Positions 9,676-18,745 are shown, counted from the first letter of the stretch. The stretch: 49,144 nt of DNA from Thiotrichaceae bacterium (GCA_026989335.1 JALSJN010000068.1:1-49144), one strand, 5' to 3'. Translations and numbers: made by a program. Notes: generated from the sequence alone by a model not told the origin.

Positions 9676-10398
9676 TCAATCTTGAGCTTCAACAATCGTT
9701 CCTGTGGTTTTATCACCGCTGACAATCTTACTCAGCGCGCCAGCCTCAAACATATCAAATACACATAGCGGCATTTTATTCTCACGACATAATACCATTG
9801 CTGTTAAATCCATCACACCCAGTTCTTTAGAAATTGCCTCATTAAAGCTGAGCGACTCATAACGCACCGCATCAGGGTTCTTTTTCGGATCAGAATCATA
9901 AACGCCATCAACCATTGTCGCCTTTAGAATGAGATCAGCTTCGATTTCAATAGAACGCAAACTGGCTGCAGTATCTGTTGTAAAGTAAGGGTTGCCTGTG
10001 CCCGCAGCAAAGATAACGACTTCACCTTGTGATAAATAATCGCGTGCGCGATGCGCTGAAAACTCTTCGCCCAACTGATCAATTTTTAAAGCAGACATCA
10101 CACGGCACTTTTTGCCCTGTTTTTTAATGGCATCTTGCATCGCAAGTGCATTCATCACCGTTGCCAACATCCCCATTTGATCAGCACTTACACGATCAAT
10201 ACCACCCTGTGCCAAGCCTGCGCCACGAAAAATATTACCACCACCAATAACCAAACCAATTTCAGTACCGCTATCGAGCTGCGCGACAATTTCTTTGGCT
10301 GTCGATGCTAAAACCTCAGAATCAATACCAAAATTCCCCTTACCCATCAGTGCTTCACCACTTAATTTAAGTAAGATTCGTTTATATTTTTGAGCCAT
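9676..10398 (-). CDS. pyrH: Uridylate kinase PyrH
   Basis: Phosphorylates UMP to UDP in pyrimidine synthesis; a hexameric member of the amino acid kinase fold. Motifs include ILLKLSGEAL at the N-terminus, IGGGNIFRG, and GTGNPYFTTDTAA for nucleotide binding. Length 240 is standard. The ATG at 10398 follows an AGGAT ribosome site. Because an intrinsic terminator lies upstream (10501-10538), pyrH probably begins a new transcription unit from a promoter within 10399-10500. Confidence 0.98.
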   Translation of the reverse strand: MAQKYKRILLKLSGEALMGKGNFGIDSEVLASTAKEIVAQLDSGTEIGLVIGGGNIFRGAGLAQGGIDRVSADQMGMLATVMNALAMQDAIKKQGKKCRVMSALKIDQLGEEFSAHRARDYLSQGEVVIFAAGTGNPYFTTDTAASLRSIEIEADLILKATMVDGVYDSDPKKNPDAVRYESLSFNEAISKELGVMDLTAMVLCRENKMPLCVFDMFEAGALSKIVSGDKTTGTIVEAQD

Positions 10399-10500
10399 TT
10401 AAATTTATCCTAATATTCACAAGACCAATATTCACTAGGTTACACAAAAAGCATAAAAAAACATAGCGTATCTGTGAGTAAATATCTCAATACCATTAAT

Positions 10501-10538
10501 TTAAAGCAAAAAAAAGGAACGTTCAAAACGCTCCTTTT
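10501..10538 (-). terminator. Intrinsic terminator of the rpsB-tsf operon
   Basis: Minus-strand arms AAAAGGAGCG (10538-10529) and CGTTCCTTTT (10521-10512) pair with one G-U around a seven-base loop, and a run of eight T follows. It begins about 20 bases after the tsf stop. Confidence 0.85.
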
Positions 10539-10558
10539 ACTAAAAAGATCAATCGCTA

Positions 10559-11437
10559 TTAACTGCCTTTAACCTGCGCCATAACTTCTGCCGCAAAATC
10601 TTCTTCTTTCTTTTCGATACCTTCACCGACTTCATAACGAATAAACGCAGTGACTTCGGCGCCAGCGGACTTCAAAAGCTGTTCGATAGTTTGATCGGGG
10701 TCTTTTACAAACGCCTGACCAACCAAAGTAATTTCAGCAAGGTATTTTTTCATTCGTCCGCCGATCATTTTCTCAATAATCTCGGGTGGCTTACCGCTGT
10801 CTTGTGCTTGCGCTATTAAGATTTCTTTTTCTTTTGCCAACACCTCTTCAGGCACATCAGCTTCTGAAACACAAACAGGTCGACTTGCTGCAATGTGCAT
10901 TGCTATATCTTTACCTAACTCTTCATCTCCGCCCGTCATAGCGACCGCTACTCCGATACGAACACCATGACTATAAGCGTAAACCGCGCCTTCTGAAGAA
11001 ACTATTTCAAATCGACGAACTTGCATATTCTCGCCAATTTTCGCAACAAGGTTTGCTCTCGTTTCTTCCACTGTTTCGCCAGAATCTAACGGCATAGCAG
11101 ATAATGCTGCTACGTCTGCAGGCTTATCTGCAAGTACACGTGCACCTACCGCATTCACAAAGTTAATGAAATTTTCATCTTTTGCAACGAAATCTGTTTC
11201 GCAGTTTACTTCGACGATCGATGCTTCTTTTGCATCTTCAGAAACAGTAATAACAACTTTACCGTCTGCTGCAACACGTCCTGCTTTTTTATCTGCTTTC
11301 GCTGCACCTGATTTGCGCATAACGTCGATTGCTGCTTCTAAATCACCGTTGGTTTCGGTAAGCACTTTCTTACAATCCATCATACCAGCGCCTGTGCGCT
11401 CGCGTAATTCTTTTACCATTGAAGCTGTAATAGCCAT
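10559..11437 (-). CDS. tsf: Elongation factor Ts
   Basis: Nucleotide-exchange factor for EF-Tu. The N-terminal UBA-like domain has [17 protein letters not shown], and the EF-Tu-contacting TDFVAKD motif is in the core at about residue 80. The dimerisation and C-terminal modules follow. At 292 residues it is near the E. coli length (283). It lies 75 bases downstream of rpsB with a hairpin terminator after it, the usual two-gene operon. Confidence 0.98.
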   Translation of the reverse strand: MAITASMVKELRERTGAGMMDCKKVLTETNGDLEAAIDVMRKSGAAKADKKAGRVAADGKVVITVSEDAKEASIVEVNCETDFVAKDENFINFVNAVGARVLADKPADVAALSAMPLDSGETVEETRANLVAKIGENMQVRRFEIVSSEGAVYAYSHGVRIGVAVAMTGGDEELGKDIAMHIAASRPVCVSEADVPEEVLAKEKEILIAQAQDSGKPPEIIEKMIGGRMKKYLAEITLVGQAFVKDPDQTIEQLLKSAGAEVTAFIRYEVGEGIEKKEEDFAAEVMAQVKGS

Positions 11438-11512
11438 TGTTCTAATCCTCTGTTCAATCGAGAAGAGACTTATAAAAAAGCCTCTTCTGATTTATACAAA
11501 CAATAAGTGGTA

Positions 11513-12742
11513 TTAAACACCACCCATTAATTCATCTTGCAATACTTTAAGTTCGTCCCACTTACCATCTGCAGCAAGTTGCGCCTGCTGAGGCCAAGTT
11601 TTTGGTTCTTTTGATTTAAGAGTTGAAACAGTATCTAAGATAGCTTTGATTGCATCACGGTCCATTTTAGCAAGCCCTGCAAATGTTTTTACACCGGCAT
11701 CATTAAGCGTATCAGCAATCTTAGGGCCAATGCCTTCGATTTTCTTAAGATCATCTGCTGCAGATGCTTTTTTAACTGAAGCCTTTTTAGCCGCAGGCGC
11801 TTTTTCCTCTTCTGCTTTCTCAGCTTTAGCTTCAGGTTTTGCCTTTTCTTTTACGTCCTTTGCTGCTGGCTCTGCTTTATTTTCATCCTTCTTAGCCACC
11901 TCAGTTACCGCTTCCTTAGCTGGCTCTGCCTTTTTCACTTCAGGTGCCGCTGCTTTTGTAGTTACTTTAGCGCTAGGTTTTGCATCCGCCACTACCTCGG
12001 CTTCCGCAGGTGCTTTTGGTTTTGGCGCTGCTGCTGCCATTTCTTCTGCATTAGTTGCTGCTACAAGATGACCTTCTACAACGGCATCCGCAATCGCAGA
12101 AGTATAAAGTTGAATTGCACGAATCGCGTCATCATTACCAGGAACGATGTATTCAACATCATCAGCTGAGTTATTTGTATCTACGATTCCAATAACAGGA
12201 ATACCGAGTGTTTTCGCCTCTTTAATGGCAATACTTTCATGACCAACATCGACGACAAAAAGTGCATCAGGCAGTGCGCGCATATCTTTTATTCCGCCTA
12301 AGCCTCTCATTAGCTTTTCTAATTCACGGGTTAGCATTAGCGCTTCTTTCTTTCCTCCGCGATTGATAGAACCATCAGCTTCCATTTTTTCAATATCGTG
12401 TAAACGACGCACAGATTGCTTGATAGTTTTAAAGTTAGTCAGCATGCCGCCCAACCAACGTTGATCAACAAATGGCATTTTACAACGTACCGCTTCATCA
12501 CGAATTGCTTGTTGTGCAGGTCGCTTTGTTCCAACGAACATAACCTTGCCGCCTTTCGCAGCAATTTTACCCGCAAAGTTTAACGCATCGTTAAACATCG
12601 GCAGTGTTTGCTCAAGGTTGATGATGTGAATTTTGTTTCGGTCACCGAAGATGTACGGTGCCATTTTTGGGTTCCAGTAGCGGGTTTGATGTCCGAAATG
12701 AACACCAGCTTCCAGCATTTGGCGCATAGTTACTTTAGCCAT
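11513..12742 (-). CDS. rpsB: 30S ribosomal protein S2 with C-terminal helix-hairpin-helix extension
   Basis: Residues 1-235 are an ordinary bacterial S2 ([38 protein letters not shown]), a 30S protein needed for S1 binding. E. coli S2 is 241 residues long, but this one is 409. Residues 236-328 form a low-complexity Ala/Lys/Pro/Glu linker, and residues 329-409 form a folded-looking module with [20 protein letters not shown], a helix-hairpin-helix pattern, ending in WPQQAQLA and [12 protein letters not shown]. From memory, similar modules occur fused to other proteins (for example L21 and NuoE-type proteins), usually read as nucleic-acid binding. No frameshift is needed for the fusion. The role of the extra domain on the ribosome is unknown. 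Confidence 0.95.
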   Translation of the reverse strand: MAKVTMRQMLEAGVHFGHQTRYWNPKMAPYIFGDRNKIHIINLEQTLPMFNDALNFAGKIAAKGGKVMFVGTKRPAQQAIRDEAVRCKMPFVDQRWLGGMLTNFKTIKQSVRRLHDIEKMEADGSINRGGKKEALMLTRELEKLMRGLGGIKDMRALPDALFVVDVGHESIAIKEAKTLGIPVIGIVDTNNSADDVEYIVPGNDDAIRAIQLYTSAIADAVVEGHLVAATNAEEMAAAAPKPKAPAEAEVVADAKPSAKVTTKAAAPEVKKAEPAKEAVTEVAKKDENKAEPAAKDVKEKAKPEAKAEKAEEEKAPAAKKASVKKASAADDLKKIEGIGPKIADTLNDAGVKTFAGLAKMDRDAIKAILDTVSTLKSKEPKTWPQQAQLAADGKWDELKVLQDELMGGV

Positions 12743-12929
12743 TATAAGTTTCCTCTTGGGTTAGGCCTCCACATACCGGTTATAACGACCTGTTTTGTTT
12801 TCAGATGAAAACGCACAAGCACCCCGCTATACCCTGTTGGTATGTGTGTGAATTTGAAGCAGCCAACAAATTGTTTGCATACTTCATTAAGTTTCCGACT
12901 ACCGCTAGCTACAGCCAGTGATTTATCGG
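12743..12929 (-). promoter_or_regulatory. Long rpsB leader, likely S2 autoregulatory region
   Basis: About 187 bases separate the predicted transcription start from the rpsB ATG, which has a GAGG-type ribosome site. In E. coli and relatives the rpsB leader is long and is the target of S2 autogenous control. The length and position here agree, but I did not establish the fold. Confidence 0.45.
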
Positions 12930-12935
12930 GCGCAC

Positions 12936-12941
12936 TTTATA
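12936..12941 (-). promoter_or_regulatory. Candidate rpsB promoter -10 element
   Basis: On the minus strand TATAAA is followed directly by the GC-rich stretch GTGCGCCCG. A GC-rich discriminator is typical of stringently controlled ribosomal promoters. I saw no good -35 match. Confidence 0.45.
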
Positions 12942-13021
12942 CCATAAAGAACTTCGCTTCTCTAGATAATTTCTGCATAATTCAGAATTATTTGAAGTCG
13001 TTACCACTAAAGGCAAAAGCC

Positions 13022-13813
13022 ATGACAAGCATCACCATTAAAACACCTGAACAAATTGAGAAGATGCGCGTCGCAGGGCGACTTGCCGCAGAAGTTCTTG
13101 AGATGATCGAACCCCATGTCACCGCAGGTACAACGACAGATGAACTCGATAAAATTTGTCATGACTATATCGTTAATGAACAACAGGCAATCCCTGCACC
13201 CCTTAATTATCACGGCTTCCCTAAATCAATTTGTACTTCGGTAAACCATCAAGTTTGTCACGGCATCCCCAGTAATAAAAAACTAAAAAAAGGCGATATT
13301 ATTAATATCGACATTACTGTTATTAAAGAAGGTTTTCATGGCGATACCAGTAAAATGTTTACCGTAGGCAAGCCCAATGTCGCTGTAACACGTCTTTGCG
13401 ATATTGCACAAGTGGCACTTTATATTGGTATTGACATGGTTAAACCAGGCATTAAGCTGGGGGATATCGGGCATGCCATTCAAACTTATTCCGAAGCACA
13501 GCATTATTCGGTGGTACGTGAATATTGTGGTCACGGTATTGGTGAGCAGTTTCATGAGCCGCCGCAAGTTTTACATTACGGTAAAGCCGATACTGGCGAT
13601 ATCTTAAAAGAAGGCATGACCTTTACGATTGAGCCGATGATTAACCAAGGCAAGCGTCAAATAAAAGTACTGCCAGATAAATGGACAGTTATCACCAAAG
13701 ACCATAAATTATCGGCACAATGGGAGCACACTCTTTATGTAACTGCCGGCGGTGTCGAAGTTTTAACACTGCGAGGGGAAGAAAAAGACTGGAAAAGCCG
13801 TTTACCCGCTTAA
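13022..13813 (+). CDS. map: Methionine aminopeptidase type I
   Basis: Removes the initiator methionine from nascent proteins. The dinuclear metal ligands are all present at the E. coli positions: D97, D108, H171 (EYCGHGIG), E204 (FTIEPM) and E235 (QWEHT). Length 263 versus 264 in E. coli. The ATG at 13022 follows an AAAGG site; the open frame continues upstream to 12842, but that part has no similarity to the family and overlaps the rpsB leader. It is divergent from rpsB, a common arrangement. Confidence 0.97.
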   Translation: MTSITIKTPEQIEKMRVAGRLAAEVLEMIEPHVTAGTTTDELDKICHDYIVNEQQAIPAPLNYHGFPKSICTSVNHQVCHGIPSNKKLKKGDIINIDITVIKEGFHGDTSKMFTVGKPNVAVTRLCDIAQVALYIGIDMVKPGIKLGDIGHAIQTYSEAQHYSVVREYCGHGIGEQFHEPPQVLHYGKADTGDILKEGMTFTIEPMINQGKRQIKVLPDKWTVITKDHKLSAQWEHTLYVTAGGVEVLTLRGEEKDWKSRLPA

Positions 13814-14045
13814 TTCGCACTCTCATACAGTGAGTTGCTTGACTCTGACCAGCCTATATTATAAATTCCCTCCTGCAAGTACAAATTCTCATGGTTAATA
13901 CTTAAAATATAGAATCTTACTTAGCAATCATTCTCTAGCAAAAAACTATTTTATTAAAACAGCTTACCGTTTTCTCACTTATTCTATTCATTTCGACTGA
14001 GAATTTTAATTAACGGTTACCCGCACTATAAACTGGGAGACGGGT

Positions 14046-15785
14046 TTGTCATTCTCAAACTTTAATTTACAAAAAGATTTCATCAACTCTATTGAAGAGG
14101 CTGGCTATACAGAGCCTACGCCACTACAAGCAGAACTAATACCTTTGGTTGCTGAAAAGAAAAATGTTCTTATTTGGACACAATCAGCATCCGGCAAAAC
14201 AGGGTCGTTTTTAATCCCTGCGATGAATTACATTCTGGAAAACCCAAACCCTGAAAAACGGGGCGCGCGTATATTGATACTCACATCTCGTCGAGACCGG
14301 GTTAGCCAAATTAATTACACGATTAAACGTTTAAGCACTAATCACACCATGCGCTTTGGTTTTGTTGTTAGTGGTAGACCTTATCAAACGCAGATGCGAT
14401 TAATGCGCCGCCCTTTAGATATTATGATCGCCACGCCGGGCCGCTTGAATGATTTAATGAATAACGGTAAAGCTGATTTTTCACAGTTAGAAATGCTGAT
14501 TGTTGACGATCTAACCAGTATTTACAAAAAGAATCTGCATGGCTTAGTTGAGAAAATTATTCAACAAGCTGGAGCAAATTGTTCAACCATGGCATTTGCG
14601 CATGATGATCAACACGTAACTAGCTATGCCAAAGAACTACTCAGCGATGTAATTGAGTTAAATTTTGAAAATGAGCCGAGCGAGAATCAAAAGCCCAAAC
14701 ATTCGCATGAATCGAAAAATTCTAAGCCACAAAAACAATCAGTAATAACGACTGAGAAGCATGACAAACCAGAAAAACAAAAAAATAAACCAGAGGCCCC
14801 ACTCATTCAAGTTGACATCAATGAACTTATGCCACAAAAAGTTCATGTCGCCGATGACTATACCCATAAAATCGCCATGATGGACCATTTAATGGATGAG
14901 TATGCGGGCGAAAAAACACTCATCTATACCTCTACCAACAAAGTTGCAAAGATACTCTTGGAAAATTTATCGAATCATGGTCATGCCGCCGAGATGCTAC
15001 AAGAGCTTAGCCCTGATGAGATCAATGACAGCGATATTCTAATCTACTCGGACCAAGACAAAGCACAGTTAACCGCGGAGATTATTGCCGAAAGCGATCT
15101 CAACATTATCCACTTTGACTTGCCACACAAAACCGATCAATACCTAAAACGTGCACAAAACCATAACTCAGTTAAAGAGAAAGAATCCCTCTTAATGGTC
15201 GATGGGTATAACTATAATGAGCTTAAACACCTCGAAAAAACGTTTGGCGAAACATTAGAGCAAATAACCGTGCCGGGCTTAGAGCCATTAAATCCTTTTG
15301 TTAATCAAAGTAAACGACGCTCTTCTAACCAGAGCCAACAAACGAAATCTAATCAACGACTTAATCAAAAAAATAAGCGTAGCAATAATAACCCACGCAA
15401 CAAAAATGCACGTAACGCACGCAATAAAAACCCACGTAATGCGCGAAATAAAAATGAAAGCAATGATAATCAGAACAGCCCCAACCAAAACAACAGTAAT
15501 GGCAAACAACAAACACGCCAACGCAAAGGGCCTTTTGGTAGAACTAACGGAGGTGGGCGAGCCAATGGTGGCCGCAATAACAGCAATGCCGCAAACAAGA
15601 ATAACCGCGGCCGTAAAACCACGGTAGGCGTAAGCAGGCGTGATACACAAGCACCCAATAATGACAGGGCATGGGAGTCAGACTTTGCTGAGCCACAAGA
15701 GAGAAAGGCCGAGTCTAAAGCGGTTGTAATTAGTTACAAGAAGCGATCATTTTCGATGGAAAAACCAGATAGTGACGACGCTTAG
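14046..15785 (+). CDS. Degenerate DEAD-box RNA helicase-like protein with Asn/Arg/Lys-rich tail
   Basis: The 579-residue product starts at TTG with a strong GGGAG site six bases upstream. The fold of a DEAD-box protein is recognisable: Q-motif GYTEPTPLQ (20-28), a Walker A remnant TQSASGKT (45-52), ATPGRL (129-134) and the start of RecA2, KTLIYTSTN (290-298). The catalytic motifs are broken. Motif II is VDDLTS instead of VDEAD, motif III SAT is AHD, motif V is SDQDKAQL, and motif VI (HRIGRTGR) is QYLKRAQNH. A Lys-rich insert (about 210-255) separates the two RecA lobes. Residues 420-555 are a disordered N/R/K/Q/G-rich tail with 8-residue repeats, as in RNA-binding helicases. I infer an RNA-binding pseudo-helicase without normal ATPase activity. 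The frame is intact, so this is not an obvious pseudogene. Confidence 0.85.
   Translation: MSFSNFNLQKDFINSIEEAGYTEPTPLQAELIPLVAEKKNVLIWTQSASGKTGSFLIPAMNYILENPNPEKRGARILILTSRRDRVSQINYTIKRLSTNHTMRFGFVVSGRPYQTQMRLMRRPLDIMIATPGRLNDLMNNGKADFSQLEMLIVDDLTSIYKKNLHGLVEKIIQQAGANCSTMAFAHDDQHVTSYAKELLSDVIELNFENEPSENQKPKHSHESKNSKPQKQSVITTEKHDKPEKQKNKPEAPLIQVDINELMPQKVHVADDYTHKIAMMDHLMDEYAGEKTLIYTSTNKVAKILLENLSNHGHAAEMLQELSPDEINDSDILIYSDQDKAQLTAEIIAESDLNIIHFDLPHKTDQYLKRAQNHNSVKEKESLLMVDGYNYNELKHLEKTFGETLEQITVPGLEPLNPFVNQSKRRSSNQSQQTKSNQRLNQKNKRSNNNPRNKNARNARNKNPRNARNKNESNDNQNSPNQNNSNGKQQTRQRKGPFGRTNGGGRANGGRNNSNAANKNNRGRKTTVGVSRRDTQAPNNDRAWESDFAEPQERKAESKAVVISYKKRSFSMEKPDSDDA
15396..15455 (+). repeat. In-frame 24-base repeats in the helicase-like tail
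   Basis: About two and a half copies of a 24-base unit encode RNKNARNA, RNKNPRNA and RNKN. The copies differ mostly at silent positions, which suggests the peptide repeat is kept by selection. Confidence 0.7.
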
Positions 15786-15845
15786 CATTTATCACTAAAG
15801 CTTCTGTGGTTTTGCTACATATAAACTACAGAAAAACACCAAAGA

Positions 15846-15883
15846 AACAAAAACGGACTACTAAAAAGTAGTCCGTTTTTGTT
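15846..15883. terminator. Bidirectional intrinsic terminator
   Basis: A perfect 17-base-pair stem (AACAAAAACGGACTACT with its complement at 15867-15883) with an AAAA loop, flanked by A-rich and T-rich arms. It lies between the converging helicase-like gene and the peroxiredoxin gene and can serve both strands. Confidence 0.9.
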
Positions 15884-15901
15884 AAATACTATTGTTTTAA
15901 A

Positions 15902-16636
15902 TTAAGCTTTCAGCCACTCTGCAAGATCAGTAGATCCACCGACGTAATCGCCATTTACAAACACTTGTGGCACAGAAGATGAGCCTACCATCGCACGCAA
16001 ACTGCGATCTGTATAATCTTCACCCATCATTAATACTTCGTATTCCATTCCAGCATCTTCAAGCATCTGTTTTGCTTTAGCGCAGAAAGGGCAGCCTTTA
16101 CGCGCCATAACGGTAACGCTCGCAGGTATTTCTGCATTTGGTGCAATATAGTTAAGCATCGTATCCGCATCAGAGACATCAAACGGGTCGCCTTCAACAT
16201 CGGCTTCGATAAACATTTTATCAACCACACCATCCTTAACCAACATTGAATAACGCCATGAACGTTTGCCAAAGCCTAAATCAGATTTATCAACTAACAT
16301 CCCCATACCTTCTGAGAATTCACCATTGCCATCAGGCATAAAGGTAATATCATTTGCGCCTTGGTCTGCCTGCCATTCGTTCATAACAAAGGTATCGTTG
16401 ACCGACATACAAATAATTTCATCCACGCCGTTGGCTTTAAATGCGGGAAGTAATTGATTGTAACGCGGCACATGCGCTGATGAACAGGTTGGTGTAAATG
16501 CGCCGGGCAGTGAAAACACCACCACTGTTTTACCTTTAAATAATTGATCGGTGGTTACATCAACCCAGTCATTGTTTTGACGAGTGTGAAACGTAACGTT
16601 TGGAATATTTTGGCCTTCTTTGTTCTCAAATGACAT
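15902..16636 (-). CDS. Peroxiredoxin-glutaredoxin fusion (PGdx type)
   Basis: Glutathione-dependent hydroperoxide reductase. Residues 1-165 are a Prx5-type peroxiredoxin with the peroxidatic cysteine C51 in PGAFTPTC. Residues 172-244 are a glutaredoxin with CPFC (C182, C185) and VPQVF followed by GGSTDL for glutathione binding. The fusion lets glutathione recycle the peroxidase in one chain, as known from Haemophilus-type PGdx. It is divergent from oxyR with a 195-base intergenic region, so OxyR control is very likely. Confidence 0.96.
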   Translation of the reverse strand: MSFENKEGQNIPNVTFHTRQNNDWVDVTTDQLFKGKTVVVFSLPGAFTPTCSSAHVPRYNQLLPAFKANGVDEIICMSVNDTFVMNEWQADQGANDITFMPDGNGEFSEGMGMLVDKSDLGFGKRSWRYSMLVKDGVVDKMFIEADVEGDPFDVSDADTMLNYIAPNAEIPASVTVMARKGCPFCAKAKQMLEDAGMEYEVLMMGEDYTDRSLRAMVGSSSVPQVFVNGDYVGGSTDLAEWLKA

Positions 16637-16831
16637 GCTGTTTATCCTGTGTAAAGTTGACAGTTATTGTGCGTTAGTAATATGTATCTAAATGTTAAAA
16701 ATACAAGTGTAAGTTAGAGGTTTATCTCAAAAACTTTCGCCATAATAACGAATATTTTTAATTTCGTAAATTATATTGTTTTTATTATAACATCCTATAA
16801 AATAGAATATTATGAATTCAAAGGCCCACCT
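16637..16831. promoter_or_regulatory. Divergent prx-grx / oxyR control region
   Basis: AT-rich 195-base region between two divergent genes; OxyR would be expected to bind here and control both. I could not assign a specific four-box OxyR site by eye. Confidence 0.4.
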
Positions 16832-17716
16832 ATGAAGTTACCCACAATTAAACAGTTACGTTATTTTGTTGCCTTAGAAAAACACAAACATTTTGGCAAT
16901 GCAGCTAAAGCATGTTTTGTTTCACAATCCGCCTTTAGTGTTGCGATTAAAGAGTTAGAATCGCAATTGGGCGCACAGCTAGTTGACCGAACCAATAAGA
17001 GTGTCACCATTACTCGCACTGGAAGAGAAATTGCCTCCCACGCGCGCCTTTGCTTACGCGATATTGAATACTTAACTGAGTTAGCACACAGCAATCAATC
17101 ACCACTAACAGGTCGTTTAAACTTAGGAATTATTCCTACTATTGCACCCTTTATGTTGCCAGAGCTATTACCCAGTATTCGCCAAGACTACCCCGACTTG
17201 AAACTCTACTTACGTGAAGATACTACCCTCGCATTACACACCTTACTACTCGAAGGCGAGCTTGATTTAATTTTAATCGCGCTTCCTTATAAATTAAGTA
17301 ATGTAAAAATCATGCCATTATTTAAAGATCAGTTTTTCCTCGCGTGCCACGAAAACAGCCAGCTGATAGACCCTAAAAATTATTCATTAGAAAACTTGCC
17401 TAAAGAGAGTGTGATTCTATTAGAAGATGGCCATTGTTTACACGACCATGCCCTATCTGCCTGCAAGATTCGCAATCAAGATACAGTCAGTCGGTTTGCT
17501 GCAAGTAGCTTATTGACACTGGTTAATATGGTAGATTCTGATATTGGTATCACCTACCTCACACAAATGGCACAGAATTCTACGTTATTAATGAATACCC
17601 ATATCAAAACCTACCCCTTAGATAAAAACAGCTTCCGCGAAATTGGCCTCGCTTGGCGTAAAGGGAGTGCACGCGAAGAAGAATTTATGATGTTGGCAGA
17701 ACTGCTCAAACAATAA
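16832..17716 (+). CDS. oxyR: Hydrogen peroxide-sensing LysR regulator OxyR
   Basis: The N-terminal LysR helix-turn-helix covers residues 1-60 (KQLRYFVALEKHKHFGNAA), and the substrate-binding type sensor domain follows. What makes it OxyR rather than a generic LysR protein is GHCLHDHALSAC: C202 and C211 keep the nine-residue spacing of the redox cysteines C199/C208 of E. coli, in the same context. Length 294. ATG with an AAAGG site. Divergence from a peroxidase gene supports the assignment. Confidence 0.93.
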   Translation: MKLPTIKQLRYFVALEKHKHFGNAAKACFVSQSAFSVAIKELESQLGAQLVDRTNKSVTITRTGREIASHARLCLRDIEYLTELAHSNQSPLTGRLNLGIIPTIAPFMLPELLPSIRQDYPDLKLYLREDTTLALHTLLLEGELDLILIALPYKLSNVKIMPLFKDQFFLACHENSQLIDPKNYSLENLPKESVILLEDGHCLHDHALSACKIRNQDTVSRFAASSLLTLVNMVDSDIGITYLTQMAQNSTLLMNTHIKTYPLDKNSFREIGLAWRKGSAREEEFMMLAELLKQ

Positions 17717-17811
17717 GTTCATACTGGTTGAAATATAAGTTTTAAGGACCTTTGCACGAGTCAGTGGAGAAAAAAATGAGCTAACATTTTACTGATTAAG
17801 CGAAAAATCAA

Positions 17812-17831
17812 ACTAATAACTGGTTATTAGT
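17812..17831. promoter_or_regulatory. Palindrome, possible operator
   Basis: Nine-base arms ACTAATAAC and GTTATTAGT are perfect reverse complements around TG. It lies in the 294-base gap upstream of the five-gene cluster that starts at 18011. No transcription factor can be named. Confidence 0.35.
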
Positions 17832-17968
17832 GAACTCCCCCAACAAAAAACAGTGAAGTTTTAGTCATTTTTACTCGTCACCTAAATCCTGCAAAGGTCT
17901 CGTTTAATAAAATACTCTCAAAGTAATAGTCGATAATCGCTTCAGCTTGCATTCAGTCTTTTTAGACT

Positions 17969-17985
17969 ATTATTACCGTAATAAT
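17969..17985. promoter_or_regulatory. Palindrome immediately upstream of the GTPase cluster
   Basis: ATTATTAC and GTAATAAT are perfect inverted arms around one C, about 26 bases before the first start codon. It may be an operator or part of an AT-rich promoter. Confidence 0.35.
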
Positions 17986-18010
17986 AATTATAATAACTAA
18001 AGGTCACCGT

Positions 18011-18745
18011 ATGTCTTCTGGCGATATGCCAACAATTCAGCCCGCGCTATTACTAATTTTTCCTTCATTAGACTCAAGCCCTGAGTACAAGGAAGATTTA
18101 GAGCCGCACGCTGCATGGCATTTTTTCTCCCACTCGGTGGGAAAACACCCTACCGATTTAAAAATGCATACGCACAGAATATTTTTTGCAATTAGACACC
18201 AAAATGCAGAATATCTACCGGGGGCATTACATGACTTATTTTATATTCTAAAGGATGCAGGTCAAAACCTGCGCCTACGTTTGTTAAAAGCAGCGGCACC
18301 TTACCTCAATGACAATGATAAAAAATATTATGCAACATGGCTGAAGTCAGGCGAAGAGAGTGGAATGAGCTACAAATGGGTGAAAGGCTCAGTATTATCT
18401 CAAGGTCTTTTTGATTGCGGCAAACCACTCATCACCAAGCATTCAGACAAAGGTTCAGTTAATTTATCCCCCCTAGAAGAAGCACGCGCTTGTATGGAAT
18501 ACGGCCAGCTTGAAGTTGCACAAAAAATATTAGAAAGCGCACTAGCAATAGAGCCAAATAGCGTACAACTAAAAGAAGAGTTGGTGCTAGTTAATAGCTG
18601 TACCCAAGCATCACAAGAAAACCAAAACAATCAAGCTCATAGAATAAAAAATAATGCAACTTCTAAAGTCGGATTTATTGAAAAAATTCGACACATTAAA
18701 ACAAATCTATTTATTAAAAAAGATACTAGGCATATTGACTCATGA
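18011..18745 (+). CDS. FimV/TPR-like protein, first gene of GTPase cluster
   Basis: I do not recognise the full 244-residue protein. There is no signal peptide or membrane segment, so it is probably cytoplasmic. The N-terminal half (about 1-115) is of unknown fold. Residues 160-198 (SPLEEARACMEYGQLEVAQK, then ILESALAIEPNS) form a tetratricopeptide-like helix pair resembling the cytoplasmic C-terminal region of FimV. The last 40 residues are basic and Asn-rich. ATG with an AAGG site; the stop overlaps the next start as ATGA, so the two are translationally coupled. A scaffold or adaptor role in the cluster is an inference. Confidence 0.8.
   Translation: MSSGDMPTIQPALLLIFPSLDSSPEYKEDLEPHAAWHFFSHSVGKHPTDLKMHTHRIFFAIRHQNAEYLPGALHDLFYILKDAGQNLRLRLLKAAAPYLNDNDKKYYATWLKSGEESGMSYKWVKGSVLSQGLFDCGKPLITKHSDKGSVNLSPLEEARACMEYGQLEVAQKILESALAIEPNSVQLKEELVLVNSCTQASQENQNNQAHRIKNNATSKVGFIEKIRHIKTNLFIKKDTRHIDS

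Noticed and set aside
11646-12071. 141-codon open frame on the plus strand opposite rpsB
   Set aside because: It mirrors the Ala/Lys-rich linker of S2; its Ala/Ser/Phe composition is a complement artefact.
12842-13021. Upstream extension of map by 60 codons
   Set aside because: The extension lacks family similarity and overlaps the rpsB promoter/leader; ATG 13022 has a ribosome site and gives the normal length.
15288-15658. Open frames opposite and beside the helicase-like tail (two on the minus strand, one on the plus strand)
   Set aside because: They arise from the biased codons of the Asn/Arg/Lys-rich tail; no ribosome sites or family likeness.
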